From Pseudomonas botevensis (GTDB lineage: Bacteria; Pseudomonadota; Gammaproteobacteria; Pseudomonadales; Pseudomonadaceae): 35,769 nt of DNA. Each line of letters opens with the position of its first letter. The stretch's first letter is position 1. The stretch spans positions 1-35,769 of the forward strand of contig NZ_JAHTKI010000035.1 in assembly GCF_019145475.1 (NCBI RefSeq), written 5' to 3'. A program made the translations under genes and the position numbers. Of the stretch, positions 1-8,404 are shown piece by piece. The notes beneath the pieces are model-generated. The model was not told where the DNA came from. It worked only from the letters and a program-made list of their open reading frames with translations, and did no database searches.

Positions 1-1
1 C

Positions 2-886
2 CAACTCGACCACCTCGGCACCCCGCTGGAGCTGACTGACTACAGCGGCGAAGTCGTCTGGTCAGCGAAGTACAACGCCTACGGCAAAATCGCCGCACTC
101 GAACTGGCCGCCCACGACTACCTCGACCAGCCGCTGCGCTTCCAGGGCCAGTACTTCGACGCTGAAAGCGGACTGCACTACAACCGCCATCGCTACTACG
201 ACCCGGACACCGGACGCTACCTGACGCCAGATCCGGTGAAGCTGGCGGGTGGGTTGAATCAGTACCGGTACGTGCCGAATCCGACGGGGTGGGTGGATCC
301 GTTGGGGTTGAACGCCAATTGCCCACCGCCGGGAAAAACCGGTTGTACGTTGCCGGATGGAGTGGGTGGCTCGGTCGTAAATGAGGGCGAGCCAACGCTG
401 CCGAAGATGACGGCGCAGGAGCGGAGGGTTCGGATTGATGAGTTGGCGGAGGAGAATGCTAAGCGTCGGGTCGTTGCAATGGAGAAAAAATATAAAATGC
501 ATACTGTTAAAAAACATGGATCAGAAGTGCCAGACACCGCTCTCAATCAACGTGCTATCGACGGTACAGATCCTCATACAGGAAAAATTCCGAATCCACC
601 AAGGGGTAATCCAAGTTCGCAATTTCATAACTGGCGTATGCATTTGGGGGCGCTTAATAAGGCGATGACTAAAGATAAGAATGGATTGATTATGCATACG
701 GGTAGCGATCATAACGGTTATCCGATTGTAAGGTTGGAATTGCCCGGTGCAGGACGTGGATATAGGCCTAATAGAAGAGATTCTCAAAATCCAGTCTTGA
801 ATGAAAGTATGGATTGGTTTGAGGTTAAATTTGACAAAGTTAAAACTCAGAAACCATTTACAGGTTTTCCTGCGGAGGGTAAATGA
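2..886 (+). CDS. Rhs-family polymorphic toxin, C-terminal fragment (5' end outside window)
   Basis: The reading frame is open from base 2 with no start codon in the window, so this is the 3' end of a longer gene. The first ~100 residues carry the Rhs repeat-associated core: YNAYGK, LRFQGQYFDAESGLHYNRHR, YYDPDTGRYLTPDP, and the conserved DPLGL cleavage-type motif at 296-310. The ~191 residues after DPLGL form the variable tip, which in this family is the delivered toxin. It starts with a Cys-Pro-rich stretch (CPPPGKTGC). Its second half contains HTVKKHG and later NQRAIDG and SSQFHN, a histidine-rich layout that recalls small nuclease toxins, but I cannot assign a toxin family. Base composition drops to AT-rich from about 480 on, as expected of an exchanged tip. 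The stop overlaps the next gene. Rhs identity is certain; toxin activity is inferred. Confidence 0.9.
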   Translation, partial: QLDHLGTPLELTDYSGEVVWSAKYNAYGKIAALELAAHDYLDQPLRFQGQYFDAESGLHYNRHRYYDPDTGRYLTPDPVKLAGGLNQYRYVPNPTGWVDPLGLNANCPPPGKTGCTLPDGVGGSVVNEGEPTLPKMTAQERRVRIDELAEENAKRRVVAMEKKYKMHTVKKHGSEVPDTALNQRAIDGTDPHTGKIPNPPRGNPSSQFHNWRMHLGALNKAMTKDKNGLIMHTGSDHNGYPIVRLELPGAGRGYRPNRRDSQNPVLNESMDWFEVKFDKVKTQKPFTGFPAEGK

Positions 887-1302
887 TGTTGAAAGATCCA
901 TATCTTAATGAGGATTTTGATCCGCGATTGATGTGGTTTGTGGGTGTTTTTGGCGTTTACGATCGTGAGGAGACTTTGGGGGTGGAACTCGAGGTTTACA
1001 ATCCAGATGAATCTGCCGATAGAGAGATTTTGATCAGAAGGTATTGCCTAAATTTGCCATACCTTTCTTATCGTCATAAGTTTATTCTGATTGATAGTCT
1101 GTATTGTAAGCTCCAGTTGCCCGACTATGATTTTCAATCTGTGTTCGAGATCGATATATGGGAAGCAGCAAGTTGGCCGCGAGGAGAGTGGTATTGCTTA
1201 CAAGACCCTCGTGGTTTTTTTAAAGAGGTCTATAGGTTGGCATGTGAGGTATGGGCGGGTGACCTTGCGAAAGCCGCAGAAGAAGATCCATCAACTTGGT
1301 GA
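883..1302 (+). CDS. Putative immunity protein for the Rhs toxin tip
   Basis: A 139-residue acidic protein with no signal peptide, no membrane segment and no family I recognise. It is rich in Trp, Tyr and Phe (for example LMWFVGVFGVYD, IDIWEAASW). It starts inside the stop codon of the rhs gene. Two adjacent ATGs at 883 and 886 follow a GGAGGG ribosome site at 873-878, and 886 has the better spacing, so either may be used. The gene is AT-rich like the toxin tip and unlike its downstream neighbours. A small acidic gene overlapping the 3' end of an rhs gene is the standard position of the cognate immunity gene, and that is the only basis for this call. The ~220 bases that follow (1303-1523) contain no gene I can support. 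Confidence 0.75.
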   Translation: MMLKDPYLNEDFDPRLMWFVGVFGVYDREETLGVELEVYNPDESADREILIRRYCLNLPYLSYRHKFILIDSLYCKLQLPDYDFQSVFEIDIWEAASWPRGEWYCLQDPRGFFKEVYRLACEVWAGDLAKAAEEDPSTW

Positions 1303-1523
1303 ATGGAATTTAATTAATGATATTAAAGGTTGTTTTGCTGGAGCCTATATAAGAACGGAGGATTAATTTGCTTCGAAAGCGAATGGAGGACTCTGAATGC
1401 GTTTTGAAAATTTGTAGTGGTGAAACCAAATGATTCTGGACCGCAAAGAAGAAGCAACGAGGCGAATTGAGCGGGTTCGTTCGCCAGCAAACCAAACCCC
1501 TCAGTGAGTGCGGTGATGGAAAG

Positions 1524-3314
1524 TTAACGTTGGCCGATGAGATGCGGTGAGCGGAGGTCAGGGGCAGTAAGGCTATCAATCACATGCACACTAAACCCCT
1601 GCACATTCTTCGCATGATGCTTCGCCTGCGAAGCCATCTCCGCCAACTGACTCGCGTCCAGTTCCGCACAAGCCTCGGGATGCAGATGCACCACGCCAAT
1701 CGACAGTGACAACAACGGAAACTCCTGCCTCACGCCTTGGCGGTTTGGCGCAACAAAGCACCCGGCCTCCAGGTGTTCGGGTCGGTAGAAGCGGCGGCAT
1801 TGGCTCTGGAAGTCGTCGAGTAGCTGGTTGAGGCGTTTGCGCCAGTCTTCCGGGCCGAGGACGAGGAGGAAGTCGTCGCCGCCGATGTGGCCGACGAAGT
1901 CGCGGGAGGGGTCGACGCGTTCGTTCAGGCATTGCGCCAGGCACAGCAGGACTTCGTCACCGCGACCGTAGCCGTAGATGTCGTTGAAGGGTTTGAAGCT
2001 GTCGATGTCGACGTAGCAGATGATCGATTCGCGGCCTTGTTGCAACAGACGGGTCAGGCATTGCTGGATCGGCACGTTGCCCGGCAGCAGGGTGAGCGGG
2101 TTGGCGTAGCGGGCCTGCTGGATTTTCAGTTCGGTGATCAGTTTGAGCACGTCGATCACCCGACCCAGGCCCAGGTAGCTGCCGTTAAGGGTGATGATGA
2201 AATCTTCCTCGATCCGTTGCCTGGCGCGGCTGGTGATCAGGCGGCTGACCTGTTGCAGCGACTGGCTCATTTCCACGGCAAGGAAGTCGTCGCTCATCAG
2301 GCGGCTGATCGGTTTACGGGCAAACAGGTCGGTGGCGAAGGGCTTGAGCAGCGCATCCGACAACGAGTGGCGATGAACGATGCCGCACGGCTGACCCTGC
2401 TCATCGAGCACCGCCAGCGAGTTGAGGTTGGCCTGGCGGCGAAAGGCTTCGAGCACGTTGGCGGTGGGTGTTTCACGGCCTACGGCCGGTTGGTCGTTGA
2501 GCAGGGCGCTGAGGTCGCTGCCTTCATCATTCAGGGCCACGGCGGCGCTGTCGTGCTTGGGCATCACGGCGCGGGCGTCGCGCGGCGGGTGTTCCTGAGG
2601 GCGCCCGAGCAAGTAGCCCTGAACCAGATCCACGCCCATCTCGGTCAACACCGCCAGTTCTTCCGGTAGCTCGATGCCTTCGGCAATCACCTGCGCGCGG
2701 GAGGCCTTGGCGATTTGCAGGATCGAGCCGACAAACTCACGCTTGAGCGCGTCCTGATGAATGCCGTCGATGAAGTGCCGGTCGATCTTCACGTAGTCCG
2801 GGCGCAACTCCGACCACAGGCGCAGGCTGGAATACCCGGCACCGAGATCGTCCAGCGCAATGGAAAAGCCCATGGCGCGATAGTGATGCAGTGCGGTTTG
2901 CAGCAACTGGAAGTCGTCGATCGGCGTCTGTTCGGTCAACTCGATCACCACCTGACTCGGTGGAATGCCGAAATCCTGAAGCAGTTGCAGGGTACGCCCC
3001 GGTTGGTGCGCGGCTTCGAGCAGGGATTCCGGCGAGACGTTGAGAAACAGCTTGCCCGGCAGTTGCTGTTCGTTGAAGCGGCGGCAAGCGCTCTGGCGGC
3101 AGGCGATTTCCAGCTCACTCAAACGACCGGCCTGGCGGGCGACCGCAAACAGCGCGATAGGCGAGTGCAGCGGGCTGTTGGAAGGGCCTCGGGTCAGGGC
3201 TTCGTAGCCGAGAATGCGCCGCTCGGAGAGGCAAATGATCGGTTGGAACAGGCTGTGTAAACCGCTTTGAGTCAGGATCGAGCTCAAGGCACTCAGCTGT
3301 TCGGTCGTCGTCAT
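1524..3314 (-). CDS. EAL-CBS-GGDEF c-di-GMP signalling protein
   Basis: This 596-residue cytosolic protein has an N-terminal EAL phosphodiesterase domain (about 15-245), a CBS pair (about 275-390) and a C-terminal GGDEF domain (about 400-570). The EAL residues needed for catalysis are present: YEALTRGP, LNVSPE, VIELTE, the DDLGAG loop, YVKIDR, IAEGIE and VQGYLLG. The GGDEF signature reads GGDDF and the upstream inhibitory-site RxxD is not conserved, so this half may bind nucleotide rather than make c-di-GMP. The CBS pair between them probably senses an adenosyl ligand. Architecture and position next to algO match what I recall of P. aeruginosa PA3258. A strong terminator lies between algO and this gene, so it needs its own promoter or read-through. 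Net c-di-GMP hydrolysis is the likelier activity (inference). Confidence 0.92.
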   Translation of the reverse strand: MTTTEQLSALSSILTQSGLHSLFQPIICLSERRILGYEALTRGPSNSPLHSPIALFAVARQAGRLSELEIACRQSACRRFNEQQLPGKLFLNVSPESLLEAAHQPGRTLQLLQDFGIPPSQVVIELTEQTPIDDFQLLQTALHHYRAMGFSIALDDLGAGYSSLRLWSELRPDYVKIDRHFIDGIHQDALKREFVGSILQIAKASRAQVIAEGIELPEELAVLTEMGVDLVQGYLLGRPQEHPPRDARAVMPKHDSAAVALNDEGSDLSALLNDQPAVGRETPTANVLEAFRRQANLNSLAVLDEQGQPCGIVHRHSLSDALLKPFATDLFARKPISRLMSDDFLAVEMSQSLQQVSRLITSRARQRIEEDFIITLNGSYLGLGRVIDVLKLITELKIQQARYANPLTLLPGNVPIQQCLTRLLQQGRESIICYVDIDSFKPFNDIYGYGRGDEVLLCLAQCLNERVDPSRDFVGHIGGDDFLLVLGPEDWRKRLNQLLDDFQSQCRRFYRPEHLEAGCFVAPNRQGVRQEFPLLSLSIGVVHLHPEACAELDASQLAEMASQAKHHAKNVQGFSVHVIDSLTAPDLRSPHLIGQR

Positions 3315-3334
3315 GGCAATCTCTGGCGATAAAA

Positions 3335-3381
3335 AAAGGACTGGGAGCGCTCTTGATGAAAAGAGCCGCTCCCAGTCCTTT
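3335..3381 (-). terminator. Rho-independent terminator after algO
   Basis: A near-perfect hairpin with a 15-bp outer stem (AAAGGACTGGGAGCG pairing with CGCTCCCAGTCCTTT) and a 5-bp inner extension, followed on the minus strand by a run of seven T. It lies between the algO stop and the EAL gene start. The flanking A and T runs could let it work in both directions. Confidence 0.88.
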
Positions 3382-3448
3382 ATTGCACGACAGAATGATG
3401 ACTGTTTGATGACGATCCGGGGATCGTCAGCATTAAATTGCCATCACC

Positions 3449-5533
3449 TTACTTCTTTGCCACCTGATTGCTCAGCTTCAGGTAGTCCAGCAGCACGCGC
3501 CCTGTCTCGCTCAGGTAGGCGTCGTCTTCCGGTTTGATCTTGTCCTGATCGGCTGCGGCGAGGGCATCCTCATCCTCTTTCTTCAGCTCTTTGAGCGGTT
3601 CTTCGCCTTTGGCCTTGCGACGGATGTTTTCCATCGCCAGTTGCTTGGCGTCGATGTCGGCGTGCTGGGCACGACGGTCGGCTTCATTGAGGCTGACGGT
3701 TTTTTCTTCGAGCAGCTTCTGCGCGAGAGCCAGTTTGTCGCGGATGAAGGTGAATTCCGCATCCTTGGCCGTGCGGGCATCATGCTCGGACTTGAGTTGC
3801 GCCAGGAACGGTTTGAACGGGTCGGTCGCCGGTTTGATCGCCGCGCGGATGGTGTCCCACGGCATGGCTTCCGGCAGGGCGCTCTCGCCGATTTCCTTGG
3901 TGTCGATGATCGACGGGTAGTCGATGTCCGGCAGTACGCCCTGATGCTGGGTGCTCTGGCCGGATACCCGGTAGAACTTGGCCAGGGTCAGTTTCAGTTC
4001 GCCGTGGTTCAGCGGCTGAATGGTCTGCACGGTGCCTTTGCCGAAGGTCTGGCCACCGATGATCAGCGCGCGGTGGTAGTCCTGCATGGCGCCGGCGAAG
4101 ATCTCCGAAGCCGATGCGGAGAGGCGGTTGACCAGCAGCGCCATCGGGCCTTTGTAGAACGCGCCCGGGTTTTCGTCTTCCAGCACGTCGACCCGGCCAT
4201 CGGCATTACGCACGAGGACGGTCGGGCCTTTGTCGATGAACAGGCTGGTCAGCTCGGTGGCCTCCTGCAGGGAGCCACCCCCGTTGTTGCGCAGGTCGAT
4301 GACTACGCCGTCGACTTTCTCTTTCTGCAGTTCGGTCAGCAGTTTCTTGACGTCGCGGGTGGTGCTCTTGTAGTCCGGATCACCGGCACGGAACGCCTTG
4401 AAGTCGAGGTAGAAGGCCGGGATCTCGATCACGCCGAGCTTGTAGTCCTTGCCGTCCTGTTTCAGGTTCAGCACGGATTTCTTCACGGCCTGGTCTTCGA
4501 GCTTCACCGCTTCACGGGTGATCGGCACGATCTTGCTGGTCTGGTCGTTCGGTGCATTGCTCGCCGGGATGACTTCCAGGCGTACCACGGTGCCTTTCGG
4601 GCCACGAATCAGCTTGACCACTTCATCCAGGCGCCAGCCGACCACGTCGACCATCTCTTTGTTGCCCTGGGCAACGCCGATGATCTTGTCGGCCGGTGCG
4701 ACCTGCTTGGTCTTGTCGGCAGGGCCGGCCGGCACCAGGCGCACGACTTTCACCTGGTCGTTGTCGCTCTGCAACACGGCGCCGATGCCTTCGAGGGACA
4801 GGCTCATGTTGATGTCGAAGTTTTCCGCGTTATCCGGCGACAGGTAATTGGTGTGCGGGTCGTAGGACATCGCGAAGGTGTTGATGTACGCCTGGAAGAT
4901 GTCTTCCGCGCGGGTCTGGTCCAGGCGCGCCAACTGGTTCTTGTAGCGCTTGGTCAGGGTTTCCTGGATCTGCTTCGGCTCTTTGCCGGCGATCTTCATC
5001 CGCAGGACTTCGTCCTTGACGCGCTTGCGCCACAGGTCGTCGAGTTCTGCGGTGGATTTGAGCCAAGGGGCGTCCTTGCGATCGATCAGCAAGGTTTCCT
5101 TGGTGGTGAAGTCCATCTTGTCGACGCCTTTGTTCAGCTCGGCAAGGGCGAAGTCCAGGCGCGCCTTGACGCGATCCAGATAACGCTTGTAGATGGTGAA
5201 CCCGGCGTTGAGGTCGCCGCTCTTGAGGAAGTCGTCGAACTGGGTCTTCCACTTGTCGAATTCGGCGATGTCGCTGGCCATGAAGTAGCTGCGCGACGGG
5301 TCGAGCAGCTTGATGTAGCTGTCGTAGATGATCACCGAGCGCGCATCATCGAGCGGCGGCTTGCTGTAGTGGTGGCGCTTGAGCAACTCGACGACGTTCA
5401 GACTGGCGATCACTTCGTCGCGATCAGGCTGCAACTTGTCCCAGCTGTTGGCTGCGAATGTGCTGCCCGATACCGGCAACAGGCCGATACCAATGAAAAG
5501 AGCGAGGGCGGTGCTGGGGAGCAAATGCTTCAT
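3449..5533 (-). CDS. algO: Carboxy-terminal processing protease AlgO/Prc (family S41)
   Basis: Periplasmic tail-specific serine protease of 694 residues. The chosen ATG (5533) gives a clean signal peptide, MKHLLPSTALALFIGIGLLP followed by a cleavage region ending SGSTFA-AN; upstream GTG/ATG starts would bury it. The N-terminal helical region is followed by a PDZ domain (about 245-325, around LEGIGAVLQ), then the S41 protease core with the DLRNNGGGS strand. The Ser/Lys dyad is S474 in SASASEIF and K499 in GKGTVQ, with the same 25-residue spacing as E. coli Prc. A charged DUF3340-type C-terminus follows. In Pseudomonas, AlgO/Prc degrades truncated MucA and so influences alginate production through AlgU. 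It is monocistronic, ending at a strong terminator, and divergent from the oxidoreductase gene. Confidence 0.95.
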   Translation of the reverse strand: MKHLLPSTALALFIGIGLLPVSGSTFAANSWDKLQPDRDEVIASLNVVELLKRHHYSKPPLDDARSVIIYDSYIKLLDPSRSYFMASDIAEFDKWKTQFDDFLKSGDLNAGFTIYKRYLDRVKARLDFALAELNKGVDKMDFTTKETLLIDRKDAPWLKSTAELDDLWRKRVKDEVLRMKIAGKEPKQIQETLTKRYKNQLARLDQTRAEDIFQAYINTFAMSYDPHTNYLSPDNAENFDINMSLSLEGIGAVLQSDNDQVKVVRLVPAGPADKTKQVAPADKIIGVAQGNKEMVDVVGWRLDEVVKLIRGPKGTVVRLEVIPASNAPNDQTSKIVPITREAVKLEDQAVKKSVLNLKQDGKDYKLGVIEIPAFYLDFKAFRAGDPDYKSTTRDVKKLLTELQKEKVDGVVIDLRNNGGGSLQEATELTSLFIDKGPTVLVRNADGRVDVLEDENPGAFYKGPMALLVNRLSASASEIFAGAMQDYHRALIIGGQTFGKGTVQTIQPLNHGELKLTLAKFYRVSGQSTQHQGVLPDIDYPSIIDTKEIGESALPEAMPWDTIRAAIKPATDPFKPFLAQLKSEHDARTAKDAEFTFIRDKLALAQKLLEEKTVSLNEADRRAQHADIDAKQLAMENIRRKAKGEEPLKELKKEDEDALAAADQDKIKPEDDAYLSETGRVLLDYLKLSNQVAKK

Positions 5534-5659
5534 GCTGATTCGACGCGGGGACAATTGATAACGCATATTAGGCCGTCTTTGAAGTCGCCGTACCTCCACG
5601 CTCTGTAGGAAAACTGCCGTTGAGTTTCCCGACAGACCCCAGGGCCGGTCGCATAATGC

Positions 5660-5687
5660 AAAAAGCCCGGCGCTACAGCTTCGGGCT
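5660..5687 (-). terminator. Terminator-like hairpin in the algO leader
   Basis: AGCCCG (5664-5669) pairs with CGGGCT (5682-5687) around a 12-base loop. Read on the minus strand the stem is followed by five T. It lies upstream of algO and inside the divergent algO/oxidoreductase intergenic region, so it may attenuate algO transcription or stop antisense reads from the oxidoreductase side. Confidence 0.4.
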
Positions 5688-5713
5688 CAGTCCAGACTCA
5701 CTATGGAGGCAGT

Positions 5714-6676
5714 GTGAAGGCATTGCAAGGCGTTGAAGGTCAAGTGGCATGGGTTGAAGAGCCGAGTCCTACGTGCGATGTAGGACAAGTTCGCATTCGA
5801 GTGGCGGCAGCCGGCCTCAATCGCGCCGATTTATTACAGAAGGCAGGTCTTTATCCGCCGCCGCCAGGGGCCAGCCAGGTACTCGGTCTTGAGTGTTCCG
5901 GGGTGATCTGCGAGGTCGGCGCGGGCTCTTCCTGGCAGGTCGGGGACCGGGTTTGCGCCTTGCTGGCCGGGGGCGGGATGGCCGAAGAGGTGGTCGTCGA
6001 CGGACGGCATGTGCTGCCGGTTCCGGAAGGCGTGTCGCTGATCGAGGCCGCCGCATTGCCCGAGGTGTATGCCACCGTCTGGCTGAATGTGTTTCAACTT
6101 GCGGCGCTCAAACCGGGTGAGAAAATTCTCTTGCACGCCGGGGCAAGTGGAATCGGTTCAGCCGCCATTCAGCTGTGCAAGGCCTTTGGCAACCCGTGCT
6201 GGGTCAGCGTCGGTTCCGCCGACCGATTGAGTTATTGCGAAGCACTGGGCGCCCAGGGCGGGGTGATACGCACCGATGATCTGGAAAGCCTGCGCGACCT
6301 CGGGCCGTTCGACGTGATTCTCGACCCGGTGGGTGGCAGCTACTCGGCACTCAATCTCAAGCTGCTGGCGCAGGACGGTCGTTGGGTGTTGATCGGTCTG
6401 ATGGGGGGCCGCGAGGCGAAGCTGGATCTGGCCCAGGTGTTGTCCAAGCGTGTGCAGTTGCTGGGCTCGACCTTGCGCAGTCGTGACGATCAGTTCAAGG
6501 CTGATCTGTTCAGCGACCTGGGTCAGCATGTCTGGCCGCTGTTCGCCGAAGGTCGTTTGAAGCCGCAATTGGCCCGGACCTTCGCGATCAAGGATGCCGA
6601 GGCGGCATTTGCCGAGTTGGCGAGCAATACCGTGGCGGGGAAAGTGGTGCTGGTGATCGACGAAAGCCTGAGCTGA
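5714..6676 (+). CDS. NAD(P)H:quinone oxidoreductase, MDR superfamily (PIG3-like)
   Basis: A 320-residue zinc-independent medium-chain reductase. The GTG start at 5714 has GGAGG at 5706-5710. The N-terminal GroES-like domain includes AAGLNRADLLQKAGLYPPPP, the hallmark of the PIG3/quinone oxidoreductase branch, and then LGLECSG. The central nucleotide-binding fold contains LLHAGASGIGSAAIQL (about residues 139-154), and VGG and GLMGG turns follow. The zinc-binding cysteines of alcohol dehydrogenases are absent. The likely role is NADPH-dependent reduction of quinones or other electrophilic carbonyls in the cytosol; the physiological substrate is unknown. It is convergent with the HAD gene, with a palindromic terminator between them. 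The position matches, from memory, PA3256. Confidence 0.9.
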   Translation: MKALQGVEGQVAWVEEPSPTCDVGQVRIRVAAAGLNRADLLQKAGLYPPPPGASQVLGLECSGVICEVGAGSSWQVGDRVCALLAGGGMAEEVVVDGRHVLPVPEGVSLIEAAALPEVYATVWLNVFQLAALKPGEKILLHAGASGIGSAAIQLCKAFGNPCWVSVGSADRLSYCEALGAQGGVIRTDDLESLRDLGPFDVILDPVGGSYSALNLKLLAQDGRWVLIGLMGGREAKLDLAQVLSKRVQLLGSTLRSRDDQFKADLFSDLGQHVWPLFAEGRLKPQLARTFAIKDAEAAFAELASNTVAGKVVLVIDESLS

Positions 6677-6689
6677 AACGCAAAAACGA

Positions 6690-6713
6690 CGGGAGCGAGC
6701 AGGCTCGCTCCCG
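6690..6713. terminator. REP-derived palindrome between convergent genes
   Basis: A perfect 11-bp inverted repeat, CGGGAGCGAGC and GCTCGCTCCCG, with a 2-base loop. It lies between the convergent oxidoreductase and HAD genes and can serve as a two-way terminator. The GGGAGC/GCTCCC core links it to the REP family seen elsewhere in the window. Confidence 0.7.
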
Positions 6714-6726
6714 GATTAAATCTTTG

Positions 6727-7380
6727 TCACGTCCAGAGATGGATCGGCCAGTTGGATTGCTCGGCGTGTTCGCGCAGCACCGGATCCGGATTGACCACAT
6801 GCGGGAAATCCACTTTCAACAGCAGCGGCAGGTCGTTGCGTGAGTCGGAATAAAAACTCGCCCCCTCAAGGTTTTCCTCTTCGGCGTCCAGCCACTCCAG
6901 CAGGCGGGTGATCTTGCCTTCGCGGTAGGTCAGGGTGCCTACGGTGTGGCCGCTGTACACGCCATGGGCAACTTCCAGTTCGATGCCCAGAATCTCGTCG
7001 ATACCCAGACGTTCGGCAATCGGTTTCACCAGGTGCGTGCCCGACGCCGAGATCACCAGAATCCGGTCGCCGGCCTTGCGATGAGCGGCGATGGCTTTGG
7101 TGGCGTCACTGAAGATGATCGGTTCGATGAAGTCCTCGACCCACGGTCCGACCAGATGCTCGACTTCTTGCGGCGTGCGGCCGATCAAGGGTTCGAGGCT
7201 GAAGTCCATGTACTCTTCCATGCGCAATTTGCCGTGGCTGTAAGCGTCCATCAGTTCGTTGTTTCTGCGCATGAACGACTCGGGATCAACCCAGCCCAGC
7301 CGACCCATCTGCTCGCTCCAGAGGGTGGCGCAGTCGCCGTGGATCAGGGTTTCGTCCAGATCAAAAATTGCCAGAGCCAT
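6727..7380 (-). CDS. HAD-superfamily phosphatase, SerB-like (HAD-IB)
   Basis: A 217-residue cytosolic hydrolase with all HAD motifs. Motif I is FDLDETL (nucleophile D7, acid/base D9), motif II is VISASGTH, and motif IV is SDSRNDLPLL. A helical cap lies between motifs I and II as in phosphoserine-phosphatase-like HAD-IB enzymes. The family includes phosphoserine phosphatase and histidinol-phosphatase-like members; the substrate cannot be read from the sequence. It lies 34 bases after the transporter ATPase gene on the same strand, so it is probably the last gene of the ABC transporter operon and could dephosphorylate a compound released from the imported substrate (inference). Position matches PA3255 as I recall it. 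Confidence 0.88.
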   Translation of the reverse strand: MALAIFDLDETLIHGDCATLWSEQMGRLGWVDPESFMRRNNELMDAYSHGKLRMEEYMDFSLEPLIGRTPQEVEHLVGPWVEDFIEPIIFSDATKAIAAHRKAGDRILVISASGTHLVKPIAERLGIDEILGIELEVAHGVYSGHTVGTLTYREGKITRLLEWLDAEEENLEGASFYSDSRNDLPLLLKVDFPHVVNPDPVLREHAEQSNWPIHLWT

Positions 7381-7414
7381 CAGTGCAGTTCTCTCTTCAA
7401 CGTCAGCAAAGTCA

Positions 7415-8404
7415 TCAGGCTACCTCACACAGGGCCGTCGGATCGATGGAAAGCGCCAGGCGCTGACCGTCGGGATGCAGGTCCGCCGCCGAACGGTTGA
7501 GCACATCCACCACCAGCTCCACGCCCCGAGCCTCGACGCGATAGCGGATCACGTTGCCCAGCAGGCTGTGGCTGCGAATCTGCGCATCGGGTTCGCCGTC
7601 CAGGCTCAGTTCGATGGCTTCCGGGCGGATCGCGATGCGATGGTTGACCGGGCGCTGCAACAGCTTCGAGGCGCTGTCGGCATCCAGCAGGTTGTAGTTG
7701 CCGATGAAGCCGGCAGCGAATACGTCCACGGGGGCGGTGTACAGGGTTTCGGCATCGCCGCTCTGGACGATTTTCCCCTGATTCATCAGGAAAATCCGGT
7801 CGGACATGGTCAGGGCTTCTTCCTGATCGTGGGTGACGAAAATCGTCGTCAGGCCAAGTTCGCGCTGGATCTGACGGATCTGTTCGCGCAGGTGTTTACG
7901 AATCCGCGCATCCAGCGCCGACAGCGGTTCGTCCAGCAACAACAGCCGTGGGCGGGTGACCAGCGAGCGGGCGAGGGCCACACGTTGGCACTGACCGCCG
8001 GAGAGCTGGTGCGGATAGCGGCTGGCGAAGTCGTGCAGTTCCACCAGTTTCAGTGCTTCGGTCACGCGTTTGTGGCTGTCGTCGGCGTTGACCTTTTGCA
8101 TGCGCAGGCCGAAGGCGACGTTCTGCTCCACGGTCATGTTGGGAAACAGCGCGTAGCTCTGGAACACCATGCCGATCCCGCGTTTCTGCGGGCTCAGCGG
8201 CACGATGTCGACCCCGTCGAGCAGGATCTTGCCGCCATCCACCGGCGTCAGGCCGGCGATGCAGCGCAGCAGGGTCGACTTGCCGCAACCGGACGGGCCG
8301 AGCAGGGTGACGAATTCACCCTTCCGGATTTCGCAGTTGATGTCGCTGAACACCGTGGTGCCCGCGTAATGCTTCTGAAGGTGTTGGACGCTGACATAGC
8401 TCAT
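7415..8404 (-). CDS. ABC transporter ATP-binding protein (PotA/FbpC-like)
   Basis: This 329-residue ATPase powers the importer encoded by the upstream permease genes. It has Walker A GPSGCGKST (about 36-44), the signature LSGGQCQRV, Walker B LLLLDEPLSALD and the switch histidine in TIFVTHDQEEAL. A C-terminal TOBE-like extension (about 240-329) is typical of the spermidine/iron/phosphonate class of importers, where it can sense substrate or regulators. The ATG overlaps the TGA of permease 2 (8401-8404), indicating translational coupling. The signature has Cys where most family members have Gln or Glu (SGGQCQRV), a mild variation not expected to abolish function. Confidence 0.93.
   Translation of the reverse strand: MSYVSVQHLQKHYAGTTVFSDINCEIRKGEFVTLLGPSGCGKSTLLRCIAGLTPVDGGKILLDGVDIVPLSPQKRGIGMVFQSYALFPNMTVEQNVAFGLRMQKVNADDSHKRVTEALKLVELHDFASRYPHQLSGGQCQRVALARSLVTRPRLLLLDEPLSALDARIRKHLREQIRQIQRELGLTTIFVTHDQEEALTMSDRIFLMNQGKIVQSGDAETLYTAPVDVFAAGFIGNYNLLDADSASKLLQRPVNHRIAIRPEAIELSLDGEPDAQIRSHSLLGNVIRYRVEARGVELVVDVLNRSAADLHPDGQRLALSIDPTALCEVA

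Noticed and set aside
1..1302. Prophage or integrated element around the rhs gene
   Set aside because: No integrase, att-like repeat or tRNA is visible; only the toxin tip and immunity gene look exchanged.
1303..1523. Short frame (TTG 1368) after the immunity gene with an upstream GGAGGA
   Set aside because: Only about 21 codons and no recognisable product; may be debris of a former toxin-immunity module.
3641..5608. 655-residue open frame opposite algO
   Set aside because: Shadow of the GC-rich algO coding strand; low-complexity composition, no ribosome site, and the minus strand encodes a clear S41 protease.
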